This document shows, in pieces, positions 8,202-15,420 of a DNA stretch of 64,000 nt. The position numbers and the translations under genes were made by a program. Location: positions 186,001 through 250,000 of the forward strand of contig JBEKUJ010000005.1 of the NCBI GenBank assembly GCA_049515135.1. Direction: 5' to 3'. Position 1 is the stretch's first letter. Each line of letters starts with the position of its first letter. The notes under the pieces were generated by a model. That model saw only the letters and a list, made by a program, of their open reading frames with translations, searched no databases and had not been told where the DNA came from. Source of the DNA: Fen-1364 sp049515135. GTDB taxonomy: Bacteria > Spirochaetota > Spirochaetia > SZUA-6 > Fen-1364.

Positions 8202-8918
8202 CTATTTCGTCGTTTTCGTGGTGTCGCCGAGCTTTTTCTGTTTTCTCGGCTTGACCGTGGTTGAAAGGTAATTCCCGCGCGCCAGGATCTCAGGCGGCAT
8301 GACGCCCGTCATGGAGCCTTTTCTGTCGAAGAACGCGTTGCGGATTGCGGTGGCGTGGGAAGAGTTCTTGTCCACGACGGGATCTTCATTGTTCATGGAA
8401 CGATACTCTGCGATGTCGGCAAGGATGTCGAGAATGAAGCGGTTGATGGGCTCTGTCTGCGGCTTGCCCTTATCCAGAAACTTGCCGACGCTGTTCACAT
8501 CCTCGATGGAAAGCGCGTACAGGGCATTGCCTTCCTTTGCGCTGTGATAGACCCGGTAGATGATCCCGAAGATCAGCTCGAGGGTGAGGTCATTCACGCC
8601 GCCTGGCTTGTACGATCGAAGGACCTGGAAGCAGAAACGGAGGATGTACGGGTTGGGCTGCACCCGGGTGAACAGATCGAATGCCTTCTCCGCCCCGATC
8701 AGCGCCTCGGTGACATAGCTGTTCTCATCCCGCAGGATCTCCAGGAACAGGGGATAGTTGTCCGGGTTCAGGCCCTGCTGGTTGAGGTAGCGCGCGAACT
8801 CCACTGACGCCTCCACGGCCTGCGGTGTGTCGCATTTCATGAACCGGGAAACGGCCTGCGCCTGCAGTTTGTAGAGGTCTTCTTCGCTCCAAAACTTCAG
8901 CATGGGAAATTGAAGCAT
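8202..8918 (-). CDS. tandem paralogue family, member 2 (unknown function, basic tail)
   Basis: 238-residue protein of the same family: YLNQQGLNPDNYPLF, VTEALIGAEKAFDLF, QPNPYILRFCFQVL, SIEDVNSVGKFLDK, NRFILDILADIAEY and IRNAFFD, then MPPEILARGNYL and a Lys/Arg/Thr-rich tail. A GAAGGG box lies about six bases ahead of the ATG, and a good promoter is found just upstream (8939-8967), so it probably opens a transcript covering members 2 to 5. The GKFLDK form of the core motif is shared with member 5 rather than with members 1, 3 and 4. Function is unknown. Confidence 0.82.
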   Translation of the reverse strand: MLQFPMLKFWSEEDLYKLQAQAVSRFMKCDTPQAVEASVEFARYLNQQGLNPDNYPLFLEILRDENSYVTEALIGAEKAFDLFTRVQPNPYILRFCFQVLRSYKPGGVNDLTLELIFGIIYRVYHSAKEGNALYALSIEDVNSVGKFLDKGKPQTEPINRFILDILADIAEYRSMNNEDPVVDKNSSHATAIRNAFFDRKGSMTGVMPPEILARGNYLSTTVKPRKQKKLGDTTKTTK

Positions 8919-8938
8919 TTGCAGCCCTTCTTAAAGTG

Positions 8939-8967
8939 ATTCTAAGTGACAATCTCTATGTTGTCAA
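8939..8967 (-). promoter_or_regulatory. sigma-70-type promoter with internal inverted repeat, upstream of paralogue 2
   Basis: On the minus strand TTGACA (8967-8962) is separated by exactly 17 bases from TAGAAT (8944-8939), a near-consensus promoter. A six-base inverted repeat, TGACAA and TTGTCA with eight bases between (8947-8966), occupies the spacer and overlaps the -35, a layout expected of a repressor operator. The gap is clearly AT-rich compared with its surroundings. Confidence 0.6.
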
Positions 8968-8973
8968 ATTTTA

Positions 8974-9738
8974 TTACTTTCTGCTGGTTCTTCGGCGGGG
9001 TGGGCGCGCTTCCTTGCGGAAGCTCTTTGGCCCTGTCGGAGCGCGCACCAAATCCTTCACCAGGAGCACATCGGGGAGCGCATCCACCATCTTTTTCGTG
9101 TGATCGAAGAATGCCATGCGTATCTCGTTGGCTTTGATCCCGACGCGGATGGTGTTCCGGTTGTCGCTGTCGATTCCCACGTAATAGATGTCAAACAGAA
9201 TGTCAAGCAGCAGACGATTGCGTGGCTCCAGCTGATCTCTTTCCTTGTCCAGGTGCTTGCCGATGCTGTAAACGTCAGAGAGGCTCAGGGGATAGATCTT
9301 GTAGCCGTCTTTGGAGGTCTTGTACGCGTTCTGCACCACGCCCATGAGCGCAAGGAGCGCTTTCTCCGAAAGCTCGTTTCCCTTGTATTTTGCAAGGACT
9401 CGAAAGGTCTCCCGGAGCAGATACCAGTTGGGCTTGATGGATGCAAAGAGAAGGAAGGGGTTGCGGTCCCCGACGAGAACATCGATGACGAACGGGTTGT
9501 TCGTTTCAAGGAGCGTCAGGAAGAGGAGGTAGTTGCGGTTGGTCATGCCTTGGGCGCTGATGAGCTGCGCCAGCGCGGCCGCGGCATCCACCTGCTCCGG
9601 CGTCGCGCAGAGAATGACGGTACGCGTCAGGGAAAGAAGCGCGCTGCGGATCTTCCTGCGGTAGGAGTGGGACGCTGAGCGCTTTTTCCCTTCCGTCCTG
9701 TACCGTGTGACTTTCGTGAGCACCCGTGAACCCTGCAT
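8974..9738 (-). CDS. tandem paralogue family, member 1 (unknown function, basic tail)
   Basis: 254-residue protein, first in the minus-strand array. The N-terminal 30 residues are strongly basic and the C terminus ends in an Arg/Lys cluster. The core keeps MTNRNYLLFLTLLETNN, FVIDVLVGDRNPFLLF, DGYKIYPLSLSDVYSIGKHLDKE, NRLLLDILFDIYY and IRMAFFDHTKKM. The ATG at 9738 has AGGAG only two bases upstream, so a GTG start at 9723 is a fair alternative. The gene is separated from member 2 by a promoter-bearing gap and lies divergent from the LysM gene, so it may be transcribed on its own. Function unknown. Confidence 0.78.
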   Translation of the reverse strand: MQGSRVLTKVTRYRTEGKKRSASHSYRRKIRSALLSLTRTVILCATPEQVDAAAALAQLISAQGMTNRNYLLFLTLLETNNPFVIDVLVGDRNPFLLFASIKPNWYLLRETFRVLAKYKGNELSEKALLALMGVVQNAYKTSKDGYKIYPLSLSDVYSIGKHLDKERDQLEPRNRLLLDILFDIYYVGIDSDNRNTIRVGIKANEIRMAFFDHTKKMVDALPDVLLVKDLVRAPTGPKSFRKEARPPRRRTSRK

Positions 9739-9788
9739 TCTCCTAATTCTCGGTCCTAACAGTCATAATCATTACGCTGTGCCTTTTC

Positions 9789-9816
9789 TTGACACCGGAA
9801 AGCCGAAACGTTAGTG
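9789..9816 (+). promoter_or_regulatory. weak promoter candidate before the LysM gene
   Basis: A perfect TTGACA (9789-9794) is followed after 16 bases by TTAGTG (9811-9816), a poor -10. It lies in the divergent gap between paralogue 1 and the LysM gene and would give a very short leader to the ATG at 9835. Only the -35 is convincing. Confidence 0.25.
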
Positions 9817-9834
9817 TTTTTTGGAACGCAGAAC

Positions 9835-11166
9835 ATGCAAGGCGATGACGGCTCCACACGTCGGCTGGACTCGCTGCTCGACGATCTGTTCGCGGACCGT
9901 CCATCCGAGGCTTCCGATATTCTCGGAAAGGTTTCCCAGCTCGTGACTCCCCGAAATCGTTCTCTTGCGCAAGTCAGGATTGCGCGACGTCTTCGGGCCA
10001 TGACGGCGTTTTCCCCCGAGATGGCCGTGAAAGCCGCCTGCGCCCTGCACGTGAGCGGAGTTCCCGCCCACAGGCTCGTCCACTTTCTCTCGACAAGCCT
10101 GCCGGGGTCGCTGACTCTCACTCAGTTCGAGCTGGCAGTCAGGTTCATTTTTGACGACGATCCCCCGCTGCCTCAGCAGCTGCTGTACGATCTCACCCGG
10201 TACACGTACCTGGAAAAGAAGCTGCTAACCCGGCGCAGCGTGGAGCTTGCCTCCCGGCTGCGGGGGACCCTCACCCCCAGGCTGCTGCTCTACCTCTATC
10301 TGCTCTCCCTGCGGGACGACCTGAGCAATGAGAATGTCCATCTCATCCTTCTCATCCTGCGGATCTGCTTCCCTGCTCTGAAGGTGCGCGGGAGGTCGGG
10401 GAGGATTTCCCCCTTGGAGGAACGGGAGGCGGCAGAGGCCTGGAGGAACGCACAGAAAAGCGCCCGGTACGCGCAGCTCAGTCCACCTGTTCCCCGCGCA
10501 GTCAACCCTGAGGAGAGGCAGGACCGCGAGTCGGCGTCCTACTTTCTGGACAAGTATTTCTCCGTGCAAGAGGCAGAAAAGCAGCCGGCGCAGAAGATCT
10601 CGTTCACCAGCTCCAGCTCCCGGGGAGGAGTCCCGCGCGCGGCAAAGCCGGACCCACGGCCGCGTCCGCGGGTTCAGGCAGGCGCCAGGGGCTCGCGGAA
10701 GACCACCGCGACGCTCCCGCCCCGGGCACCCGCTACGCCGCGCACCGCCGTTCCGAAGCAACCGCCTCTCAGCGCCCCGTCGGAAGGACCATACCTCGCG
10801 CTGGCGCCATTCATACTGGCTGCCGTGCTTGTGGCGGTCCTGGTATGCGCCAACCTCACCATGGTGGAATCCTTCAAGATCAGTCGCGGCGGGGCGGGAG
10901 GGCAGCCTGCTGCGGCCACGCCTGCGGCGCCTGCAGTCCCTGCAGCTTCAGCCGGAGAACAGGCCCCTTCTCCGCCAACCCTGACGCCGCACGTCGTACA
11001 GCAGGGTGACAGCCTCTGGAAGATATACAGGTCCCTGCGGAGCGAGGGAACGGTCGACACCCGATGGAAGGACTTTGTCAGGATCATGAAAAAGCAGAAC
11101 GGGCTTCGTGATCCTGACCGGATCTACCCCGGAAACGTGCTTTCGGTCACGACAGAACCCAGGTAG
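9835..11166 (+). CDS. single-pass membrane protein with C-terminal LysM domain
   Basis: 443-residue protein if started at the ATG 9835; an in-frame GTG at 9814 would add seven residues but has no ribosome site. Residues 1 to about 200 are a helical, Leu/Arg-rich cytoplasmic region. A Pro/Ala/Arg-rich linker follows, then one membrane segment (FILAAVLVAVLVCANLTMV, near residue 325), an Ala/Pro-rich stretch and a C-terminal LysM domain beginning HVVQQGDSLWKIYRSL and ending PGNVLSV. The layout places the LysM domain outside the membrane, where it would bind peptidoglycan, with the large N-terminal part inside. It could tie an internal assembly to the cell wall. It is divergent from the paralogue array; a link between them is only positional. 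Confidence 0.78.
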   Translation: MQGDDGSTRRLDSLLDDLFADRPSEASDILGKVSQLVTPRNRSLAQVRIARRLRAMTAFSPEMAVKAACALHVSGVPAHRLVHFLSTSLPGSLTLTQFELAVRFIFDDDPPLPQQLLYDLTRYTYLEKKLLTRRSVELASRLRGTLTPRLLLYLYLLSLRDDLSNENVHLILLILRICFPALKVRGRSGRISPLEEREAAEAWRNAQKSARYAQLSPPVPRAVNPEERQDRESASYFLDKYFSVQEAEKQPAQKISFTSSSSRGGVPRAAKPDPRPRPRVQAGARGSRKTTATLPPRAPATPRTAVPKQPPLSAPSEGPYLALAPFILAAVLVAVLVCANLTMVESFKISRGGAGGQPAAATPAAPAVPAASAGEQAPSPPTLTPHVVQQGDSLWKIYRSLRSEGTVDTRWKDFVRIMKKQNGLRDPDRIYPGNVLSVTTEPR

Positions 11167-11238
11167 GAGACTGTATTCTCGATTGGTTGCCCCCGCTGCA
11201 AGCTCGTCATTATCTTTCCCTGAAAGGAGACACACACG

Positions 11239-11790
11239 ATGAACAAATTGCGAGCCATGGCAGCGGTCATGGCGGTGTTGCTGATGGGAGCCGGCGTTGC
11301 GTCCTTTGCCCAGGGAAAGCTCGGGACAAGCTCCCGCAAGCCGTCCATGGACGGGGTCGTGCAGGCCGGTGAATACAGCTACTCCCAGGACTTCGACCAG
11401 CAGATGACCCTGTACGCCAGCCGCACCTCCAGCACCCTGTACCTCGCATTGGTCGGCAACACCTCTGGATGGGTTGCCATCGGAGTGGGCCAGAGAATGG
11501 ATGGGGCACCTATTTTCATGGGTTTCGTCAAGGATGGGAAGGTTTCATTCAAGGCACAGATGGGCAACGGCCATCGTCATGGGGATGCGCCTGCTGACGT
11601 CAGCGGCACCGTGGAGTCATATGCGCTGAAGGAGAGCGGCGGAAAGACGACGCTCGAAGTGGCCCTCAAGGCCGGCTCATACATCAAAAGCGGCCAGTCG
11701 TCGCTGGACCTGATTTTCGCCATGGGGGATCAGGGCAGTTTCACCCAGTACCACAGCTATCGGAACATGACCAGCCTGAAGCTGGAGTAG
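11239..11790 (+). CDS. secreted DOMON-domain protein
   Basis: 183-residue exported protein. A signal peptide (basic start, hydrophobic MAAVMAVLLMGAGVASFA, cleavage likely after Ala-Gln) precedes a single DOMON-like beta-sandwich: DGVVQAGEYSYSQDFDQQMTLYAS, LYLALVGNTSGWVAIGVG, and a final QYHSYRNMTSLKLE. DOMON domains bind haem or sugars in extracytoplasmic redox proteins. A GAAAGGAG box is well placed before the ATG. The gene ends in a strong bidirectional terminator. No partner cytochrome or sensor gene is adjacent, so the ligand is unknown. Confidence 0.82.
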   Translation: MNKLRAMAAVMAVLLMGAGVASFAQGKLGTSSRKPSMDGVVQAGEYSYSQDFDQQMTLYASRTSSTLYLALVGNTSGWVAIGVGQRMDGAPIFMGFVKDGKVSFKAQMGNGHRHGDAPADVSGTVESYALKESGGKTTLEVALKAGSYIKSGQSSLDLIFAMGDQGSFTQYHSYRNMTSLKLE

Positions 11791-11804
11791 CCCTGCAAGA
11801 GATG

Positions 11805-11833
11805 AAAAGCGGCCGGCAGCCGGCCGCTTTTTT
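11805..11833. terminator. bidirectional intrinsic terminator
   Basis: A perfect 13-bp stem (arms 11805-11817 and 11819-11831, core GCGGCCGGC/GCCGGCCGC) carries an A-run on one side and a T-run on the other. It sits exactly between the convergent DOMON gene and the DJ-1/PfpI gene and should stop transcription from both sides. Confidence 0.92.
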
Positions 11834-12369
11834 CATGCCTGCGTTGCCGCCACGGCCTCTCCCTGCTTCAGCCACTCCACCATTCCGAGGGCGAACCGGG
11901 CAAGATCCGCCGGCGTGCGCGAGCTCACGAGGTTGCCGTCCACAACAAGGGGCTCGTCCACCCAGACGGCCCCGGCGTTCCGCATGTCGTCGCGGATTCC
12001 CACCGTGCTGGTGGCCCGACGCCCGCGAAGGATGCCGGCAGAGATGAGGACCCAGCCGGCGTGACAAATGAAGGCAATCAGCTTGCCCTCGTGGTCGAAC
12101 TGTCTCACCAGGTCTTTGACGTGCTCGATTCGCCGCAGCTTGTCCGGCGCGAAGCCCCCCGGCACAAGCAGCGCGTCGAACCCCGAGGTTTGTATATCGT
12201 CTATCGAGGTATCGGCCCTGCACGGGTAGCCGTGCTTGCCGTGGTATTCACGTCCTTTCTCAGGGCCCGCAACCACAACCCTCCACCCCTCCTCTTCGAG
12301 CCTTATCTTCGGGTACCACAGCTCCAGGTCTTCGTAGATCTCATCCACCAGTGCGACGATTCGCTTCAT
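11833..12369 (-). CDS. DJ-1/PfpI family protein (deglycase/protease-like)
   Basis: 178-residue cytoplasmic protein of the DJ-1/PfpI superfamily. The nucleophile elbow AFICHAGWVLISA carries the conserved Cys followed by His, and the upstream GYPCRADTSIDD and LLVPGGFAPDKLR segments match the PfpI-type subgroup, whose members have been assigned protease, glyoxalase or protein deglycase activity. The ATG at 12369 is preceded by AAGGAG; a longer frame upstream lacks a ribosome site and would add non-conserved sequence. It is divergent from the response-regulator gene at 12498. Its stop abuts the shared terminator. Confidence 0.87.
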   Translation of the reverse strand: MKRIVALVDEIYEDLELWYPKIRLEEEGWRVVVAGPEKGREYHGKHGYPCRADTSIDDIQTSGFDALLVPGGFAPDKLRRIEHVKDLVRQFDHEGKLIAFICHAGWVLISAGILRGRRATSTVGIRDDMRNAGAVWVDEPLVVDGNLVSSRTPADLARFALGMVEWLKQGEAVAATQA

Positions 12370-12452
12370 TGCAGGGCTCCTTTTCTTCGAAGGTATCTCA
12401 TTGCGCCGGCCATCGGCGAGCGTCGCAGCGTTCCCCCGAGGGGAGAATCTTT

Positions 12453-12481
12453 TTGCATTTGCAGGGGCCTTGATGCATACT
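12453..12481 (+). promoter_or_regulatory. candidate promoter for the response regulator / NtrC-type gene pair
   Basis: TTGCAT (12453-12458) and CATACT (12476-12481) are separated by 17 bases in the divergent gap of 128 bases. Each differs from consensus at only one or two positions. It would start a message 10-15 bases upstream of the ATG at 12498. Confidence 0.45.
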
Positions 12482-12497
12482 ATGAACAGCGCCTGCA

Positions 12498-12881
12498 ATG
12501 AAGCGGATTCTCCTGATCGAGGACGATCAAGCCATTACGAATCTCATCGTGATTCTCCTCGAGAGAGAGGGCTACGAGGTGACCACCTCATCGACTGCGG
12601 AAACCGGCATCAACCTGGCGGCAAGCCGTCCGCCTGATCTCATCCTCATGGACATTGCGCTCCCCGGGATGGACGGCCTGGAGGCCACACGGATACTGAA
12701 GAGCCGCGGTGCCACGCGGAACGTACCCGTCGTCGCGCTCACCGCGCAGGCGCGGAAAGAGGACGCTGAAAGGGCGGCGCGCGCCGGTTGCGAAGGGTTC
12801 ATCGCCAAGCCCCTGTCCACGCGTGTCTTCCTGGCCCAGATCGCCGGCCACCTCCATCGGGCATCGTCCAGAAAGGAGTGA
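12498..12881 (+). CDS. single-domain response regulator (DivK/CheY-like)
   Basis: 127-residue receiver domain with no output domain. The acidic pair is in ILLIEDDQ, the phospho-acceptor Asp is in LILMDIALPGMDG (about residue 52), the Thr is in VVALTAQA and the Lys in FIAKPLS. The LMDIALPGMDGLEATR form resembles DivK-like and two-component phosphorelay receivers. The ribosome site is weak. The next gene, an NtrC-type activator, starts 10 bases downstream, so both are probably co-transcribed. It may pass phosphate to, or compete with, the NtrC-type regulator; no kinase is directly adjacent. Confidence 0.9.
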   Translation: MKRILLIEDDQAITNLIVILLEREGYEVTTSSTAETGINLAASRPPDLILMDIALPGMDGLEATRILKSRGATRNVPVVALTAQARKEDAERAARAGCEGFIAKPLSTRVFLAQIAGHLHRASSRKE

Positions 12882-12891
12882 CCGTCAGACG

Positions 12892-14271
12892 ATGCCGGGA
12901 GGACACAGAGTCATGGTCGTCGATGACGACGAGATCATCAGGAAGTTCATGCGCGACCTCCTGGAGGTGAACCACTACGACGTGGAAGAGGCTCCGGGCG
13001 TGGCCTCCGCCTCCCAGGCACTGCGGGACAGGGAGTTCGAGGTGGTGCTGACGGACCTGATGCTGCCCGACGGGAGCGGCCTCGATGTCCTGCAGGCGGC
13101 CCGGGCAAGGCCATATCAGCCGGAGGTCCTTCTCATCACCGCGTATGGAACAATCGACTCGGCCGTGGAGGCGGTCCGGGCTGGAGCATTCGACTACCTC
13201 ACAAAGCCCCTGTCCACCCAGAAGCTCCTCCTGGCCGTGGAGAGGGCCATCGAACGGCGCAGCCTCAAGCGGGAGGTCCGGGAGCTGCGCAGTGCCGTGG
13301 AGGGGAGATATGCCCCCGAGAATATCGTGGCCGTGAGCTCCGGAATGCGCAAGGTCCTCGAGATGGTGAATATCGTGCGCACCTCCGACTCCAGCATCCT
13401 CATCCAGGGCGAAAGCGGCACGGGCAAGGAACTGGTGGCCCGGGCCATCCACTACCGCGGGCCGCGTGCCGCTCGTCCCTTCATTGCGCTGAACTGTGCG
13501 GCTCTTCCTGAGGCACTGCTGGAAAGCGAGCTCTTCGGCTACGCCAAGGGCTCGTTCACCGGCGCCAGCGGGGAGAAAAAGGGCCTGTTCGAGGAAGCCG
13601 AAGGCGGAACGCTGCTCCTGGATGAGATCGGCGACATGCCGGCCGCGCTGCAGGCCAAGCTGCTCCGAGTGCTGCAGGAAGGGGAGGTCCGCCGGGTCGG
13701 GAGCGCCTCCGTGCGCAAGGTCGACGTGAGGATCATTTCATCCACGAACAAGGACCTGGCCTCTCTGATCCGGGCGGGGAGCTTCCGCGAGGATCTCTAT
13801 TACCGCCTTGCCGTCATCCCCATTGCAATTCCGCCGCTGCGCGAGAGGCGTGAGGACATCGAGCCGCTGTGCCGCCACTTCATGGCTGTTCACAGCGCCA
13901 AGCTGGCAAAGGAAGTTCCAACCCTTGACCCGTTGTCCATGGAATCCATGCTGGAGTATTCGTGGCCGGGCAATGTGCGGGAGCTGGAAAACGTAATAGC
14001 GCGCGCGGTAACCCTTTCCTCCGCGCCGCACATATCGGCTGAAGAGTTCAGCCGGATCTTCTCCCTGGGCAGGGCGCAGACCCAGACAGTGGAGAGCGCT
14101 CCCATCGGTGCGCCCGGCGCTCCGGAGCGGGAGCAGCAGGAAAGGGAGGCCATCGTGAGAGCACTCCGGCAGGGAAACGGCAACCAGACCAAGGCTGCCA
14201 GAATCCTGGGCATGGGGCGAAACACATTGTGGAGGAAAATGAAAAAGTATGGGATCGAACTTCCACAGTAA
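12892..14271 (+). CDS. NtrC-type sigma-54-dependent response regulator
   Basis: 459-residue bacterial enhancer-binding protein. Order: receiver (RVMVVDDDE, LTDLMLPDGSG, Lys in YLTKPLS), AAA+ domain with Walker A GESGTGKE near residue 173, the sigma-54 contact loop GYAKGSFTGA near 218 (GSFTGA variant of GAFTGA), Walker B GGTLLLDEIGD, and arginine-finger region, then a C-terminal Fis-type helix-turn-helix (GNQTKAARILGMGRNTLWRK). All catalytic motifs are intact. The ATG at 12892 is used because it keeps a complete first strand; an ATG at 12913 also has a ribosome box. A phased TGTTCCA array begins just after its stop and a sigma-54 promoter follows, so it very likely activates the chemotaxis operon. 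Confidence 0.93.
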   Translation: MPGGHRVMVVDDDEIIRKFMRDLLEVNHYDVEEAPGVASASQALRDREFEVVLTDLMLPDGSGLDVLQAARARPYQPEVLLITAYGTIDSAVEAVRAGAFDYLTKPLSTQKLLLAVERAIERRSLKREVRELRSAVEGRYAPENIVAVSSGMRKVLEMVNIVRTSDSSILIQGESGTGKELVARAIHYRGPRAARPFIALNCAALPEALLESELFGYAKGSFTGASGEKKGLFEEAEGGTLLLDEIGDMPAALQAKLLRVLQEGEVRRVGSASVRKVDVRIISSTNKDLASLIRAGSFREDLYYRLAVIPIAIPPLRERREDIEPLCRHFMAVHSAKLAKEVPTLDPLSMESMLEYSWPGNVRELENVIARAVTLSSAPHISAEEFSRIFSLGRAQTQTVESAPIGAPGAPEREQQEREAIVRALRQGNGNQTKAARILGMGRNTLWRKMKKYGIELPQ

Positions 14272-14311
14272 TGTTCCAAGGTTGTTCCAGCGCCTGGAAC
14301 AGCCTGTTCCA
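14272..14311 (+). promoter_or_regulatory. upstream activator site: four TGTTCC half-sites at 11-base spacing
   Basis: Half-sites start at 14272 (TGTTCCA), 14283 (TGTTCCAG), 14294 (CTGGAACA, inverted) and 14305 (TGTTCCA), each exactly 11 bases apart, about one helical turn. The middle two form a perfect 8-bp inverted repeat with a three-base CGC centre. The array lies about 140-170 bases upstream of the sigma-54 promoter, the normal distance for an NtrC-type enhancer. It starts right after the stop of the NtrC-type gene. Confidence 0.75.
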
Positions 14312-14367
14312 TTCGAATGCACCGGCCAGCTCCCGCGGCACAGACTGGCCTTCAAACAGATGCCTTT

Positions 14368-14388
14368 GGCCTGAAAAGGCCTTTTATT
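14368..14388 (+). terminator. candidate intrinsic terminator of the NtrC-type gene
   Basis: A five-base stem (GGCCT 14368-14372, AGGCC 14377-14381) with a stable GAAA loop is followed by TTTTATT. It would separate the regulator transcript from the chemotaxis operon. The stem is short, so strength is uncertain. Confidence 0.5.
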
Positions 14389-14443
14389 CTGGAGTTTTTA
14401 ACGTAATTTGAAACCTATTGGCAGGTGCCTGCAGTAACCTGAT

Positions 14444-14459
14444 TGGCACGCTGTTTGCA
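14444..14459 (+). promoter_or_regulatory. sigma-54 (-24/-12) promoter of the chemotaxis operon
   Basis: TGGCACG at 14444-14450 and TTGCA at 14455-14459 are separated by four bases (CTGT), a perfect match to the -24/-12 consensus TGGCACG-N4-TTGCA. Transcription would start about 12 bases downstream, giving a leader of roughly 35 bases to cheY at 14504. The phased activator site upstream and the NtrC-type gene next door support function. Confidence 0.88.
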
Positions 14460-14503
14460 ACAGCAAGTGTGTACACTTTTGTGCACGAGGGAGGATGGCA
14501 AAA

Positions 14504-14866
14504 ATGGCGAAGAGAGTTCTTGTTGTCGATGATGCGAATTTCATGCGCATGATCGTCAAGGACACGCTCACCCCCCGGGGATTTCAGATATGCGGGGAAG
14601 CGACCAACGGCGCAGAGGCGGTGCAGAAGTACCAGCAGCTCAAACCAGACCTGGTGACCATGGACATCACAATGAAGGTGAAGGACGGGCTGCAGGCGGC
14701 CCGCGAGATCCTTGCTGCTGACCCCAACGCAAGGATCGTCATGGTCACGGCCCTTGGGCAGGAGAAGATGCTCCTGGATTCCATTGCTCTTGGCGTGCGG
14801 GATTTCGTGGTGAAGCCCTTCACTGCGGAGCGCATCCTGTCCGCCGTCGAAAAGGCGCTGGTGTAG
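14504..14866 (+). CDS. cheY: chemotaxis response regulator CheY
   Basis: 120-residue single receiver domain, first gene behind the sigma-54 promoter. Acidic pair VVDDANFMR, phospho-acceptor Asp in LVTMDITMKVKDG, Thr in VTALGQ, Lys in FVVKPFTAERI. The KDGLQAA and GVRDFVVKPF forms are those of CheY proteins that work with CheX/CheC phosphatases. CheY-P binds the flagellar switch. The ATG at 14504 has GGGAGG nine bases upstream; the earlier ATG at 14495 touches the same box and is less likely. The cheX gene follows six bases after the stop. Confidence 0.93.
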   Translation: MAKRVLVVDDANFMRMIVKDTLTPRGFQICGEATNGAEAVQKYQQLKPDLVTMDITMKVKDGLQAAREILAADPNARIVMVTALGQEKMLLDSIALGVRDFVVKPFTAERILSAVEKALV

Positions 14867-14872
14867 AAGGAA

Positions 14873-15403
14873 ATGGCTGAGATGAAAATCAACGCGAAGC
14901 ATGTCAATCCTTTCGTGGAAGCGGCCATGAAGGTCGTCAGCCAGATCACCGGCATCGAGGTCCGCCGGGGACACCTCTCCTACAAGCCGAAGGTAGAGCC
15001 ATCCTTTGGTGTGTCCATCATCATCGGGATCTATGGGTTCCTCACGGGCCAGATCGTCTACAGCCTGGACGGCAAGCTGGCCGAGCGTCTTGTCGACAAG
15101 CTCCTGGAAGGCAAGTCACCGCAGCAGAAGAAGATCATGTTCCTGGACTCCCTGGGGGAAGTGGCGAACATGATTACCGGCAATGCAACCGCGCTCCTCA
15201 ACCAGAAGCAGGACCAGGTCCTGAGCATCACCACTCCGGCAATCGCGGCGGGGGACAATCTCAGCATTCACCTGGTCCCCAAGCCGGCGCTCGTCCTGGG
15301 GTTGATCACGCAATACGGGCCCATCGAGATCAGCATCGCCGTTGAGGAGAAGGAAACCCTCAACGAAACGGACATCTTCGAGGACGTCTTGAACGAAACC
15401 TGA
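14873..15403 (+). CDS. cheX: CheY-P phosphatase CheX
   Basis: 176-residue CheX. The phosphatase helix DSLGEVANM gives the family pattern D-x3-E-x2-N (D92, E96, N99), followed by Pro exactly 23 residues after the Asn (P122), as in CheC/CheX/FliY. The N-terminal FVEAAMKVVSQITGIEV and the GFLTGQIVYSL strand are typical. It should dephosphorylate CheY-P and end the motor signal, in place of CheZ. The ATG at 14873 is used; a second in-frame ATG lies three codons on. It is flanked by cheY and the cheA fusion with short gaps, so it is part of the same transcript. Confidence 0.93.
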   Translation: MAEMKINAKHVNPFVEAAMKVVSQITGIEVRRGHLSYKPKVEPSFGVSIIIGIYGFLTGQIVYSLDGKLAERLVDKLLEGKSPQQKKIMFLDSLGEVANMITGNATALLNQKQDQVLSITTPAIAAGDNLSIHLVPKPALVLGLITQYGPIEISIAVEEKETLNETDIFEDVLNET

Positions 15404-15420
15404 GCCCGGGAGGAAGATTC

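Noticed and set aside
12709..12891. N-terminal extension of the NtrC-type gene
   Set aside because: It is the response-regulator gene read in another frame; the receiver domain starts properly at 12892.
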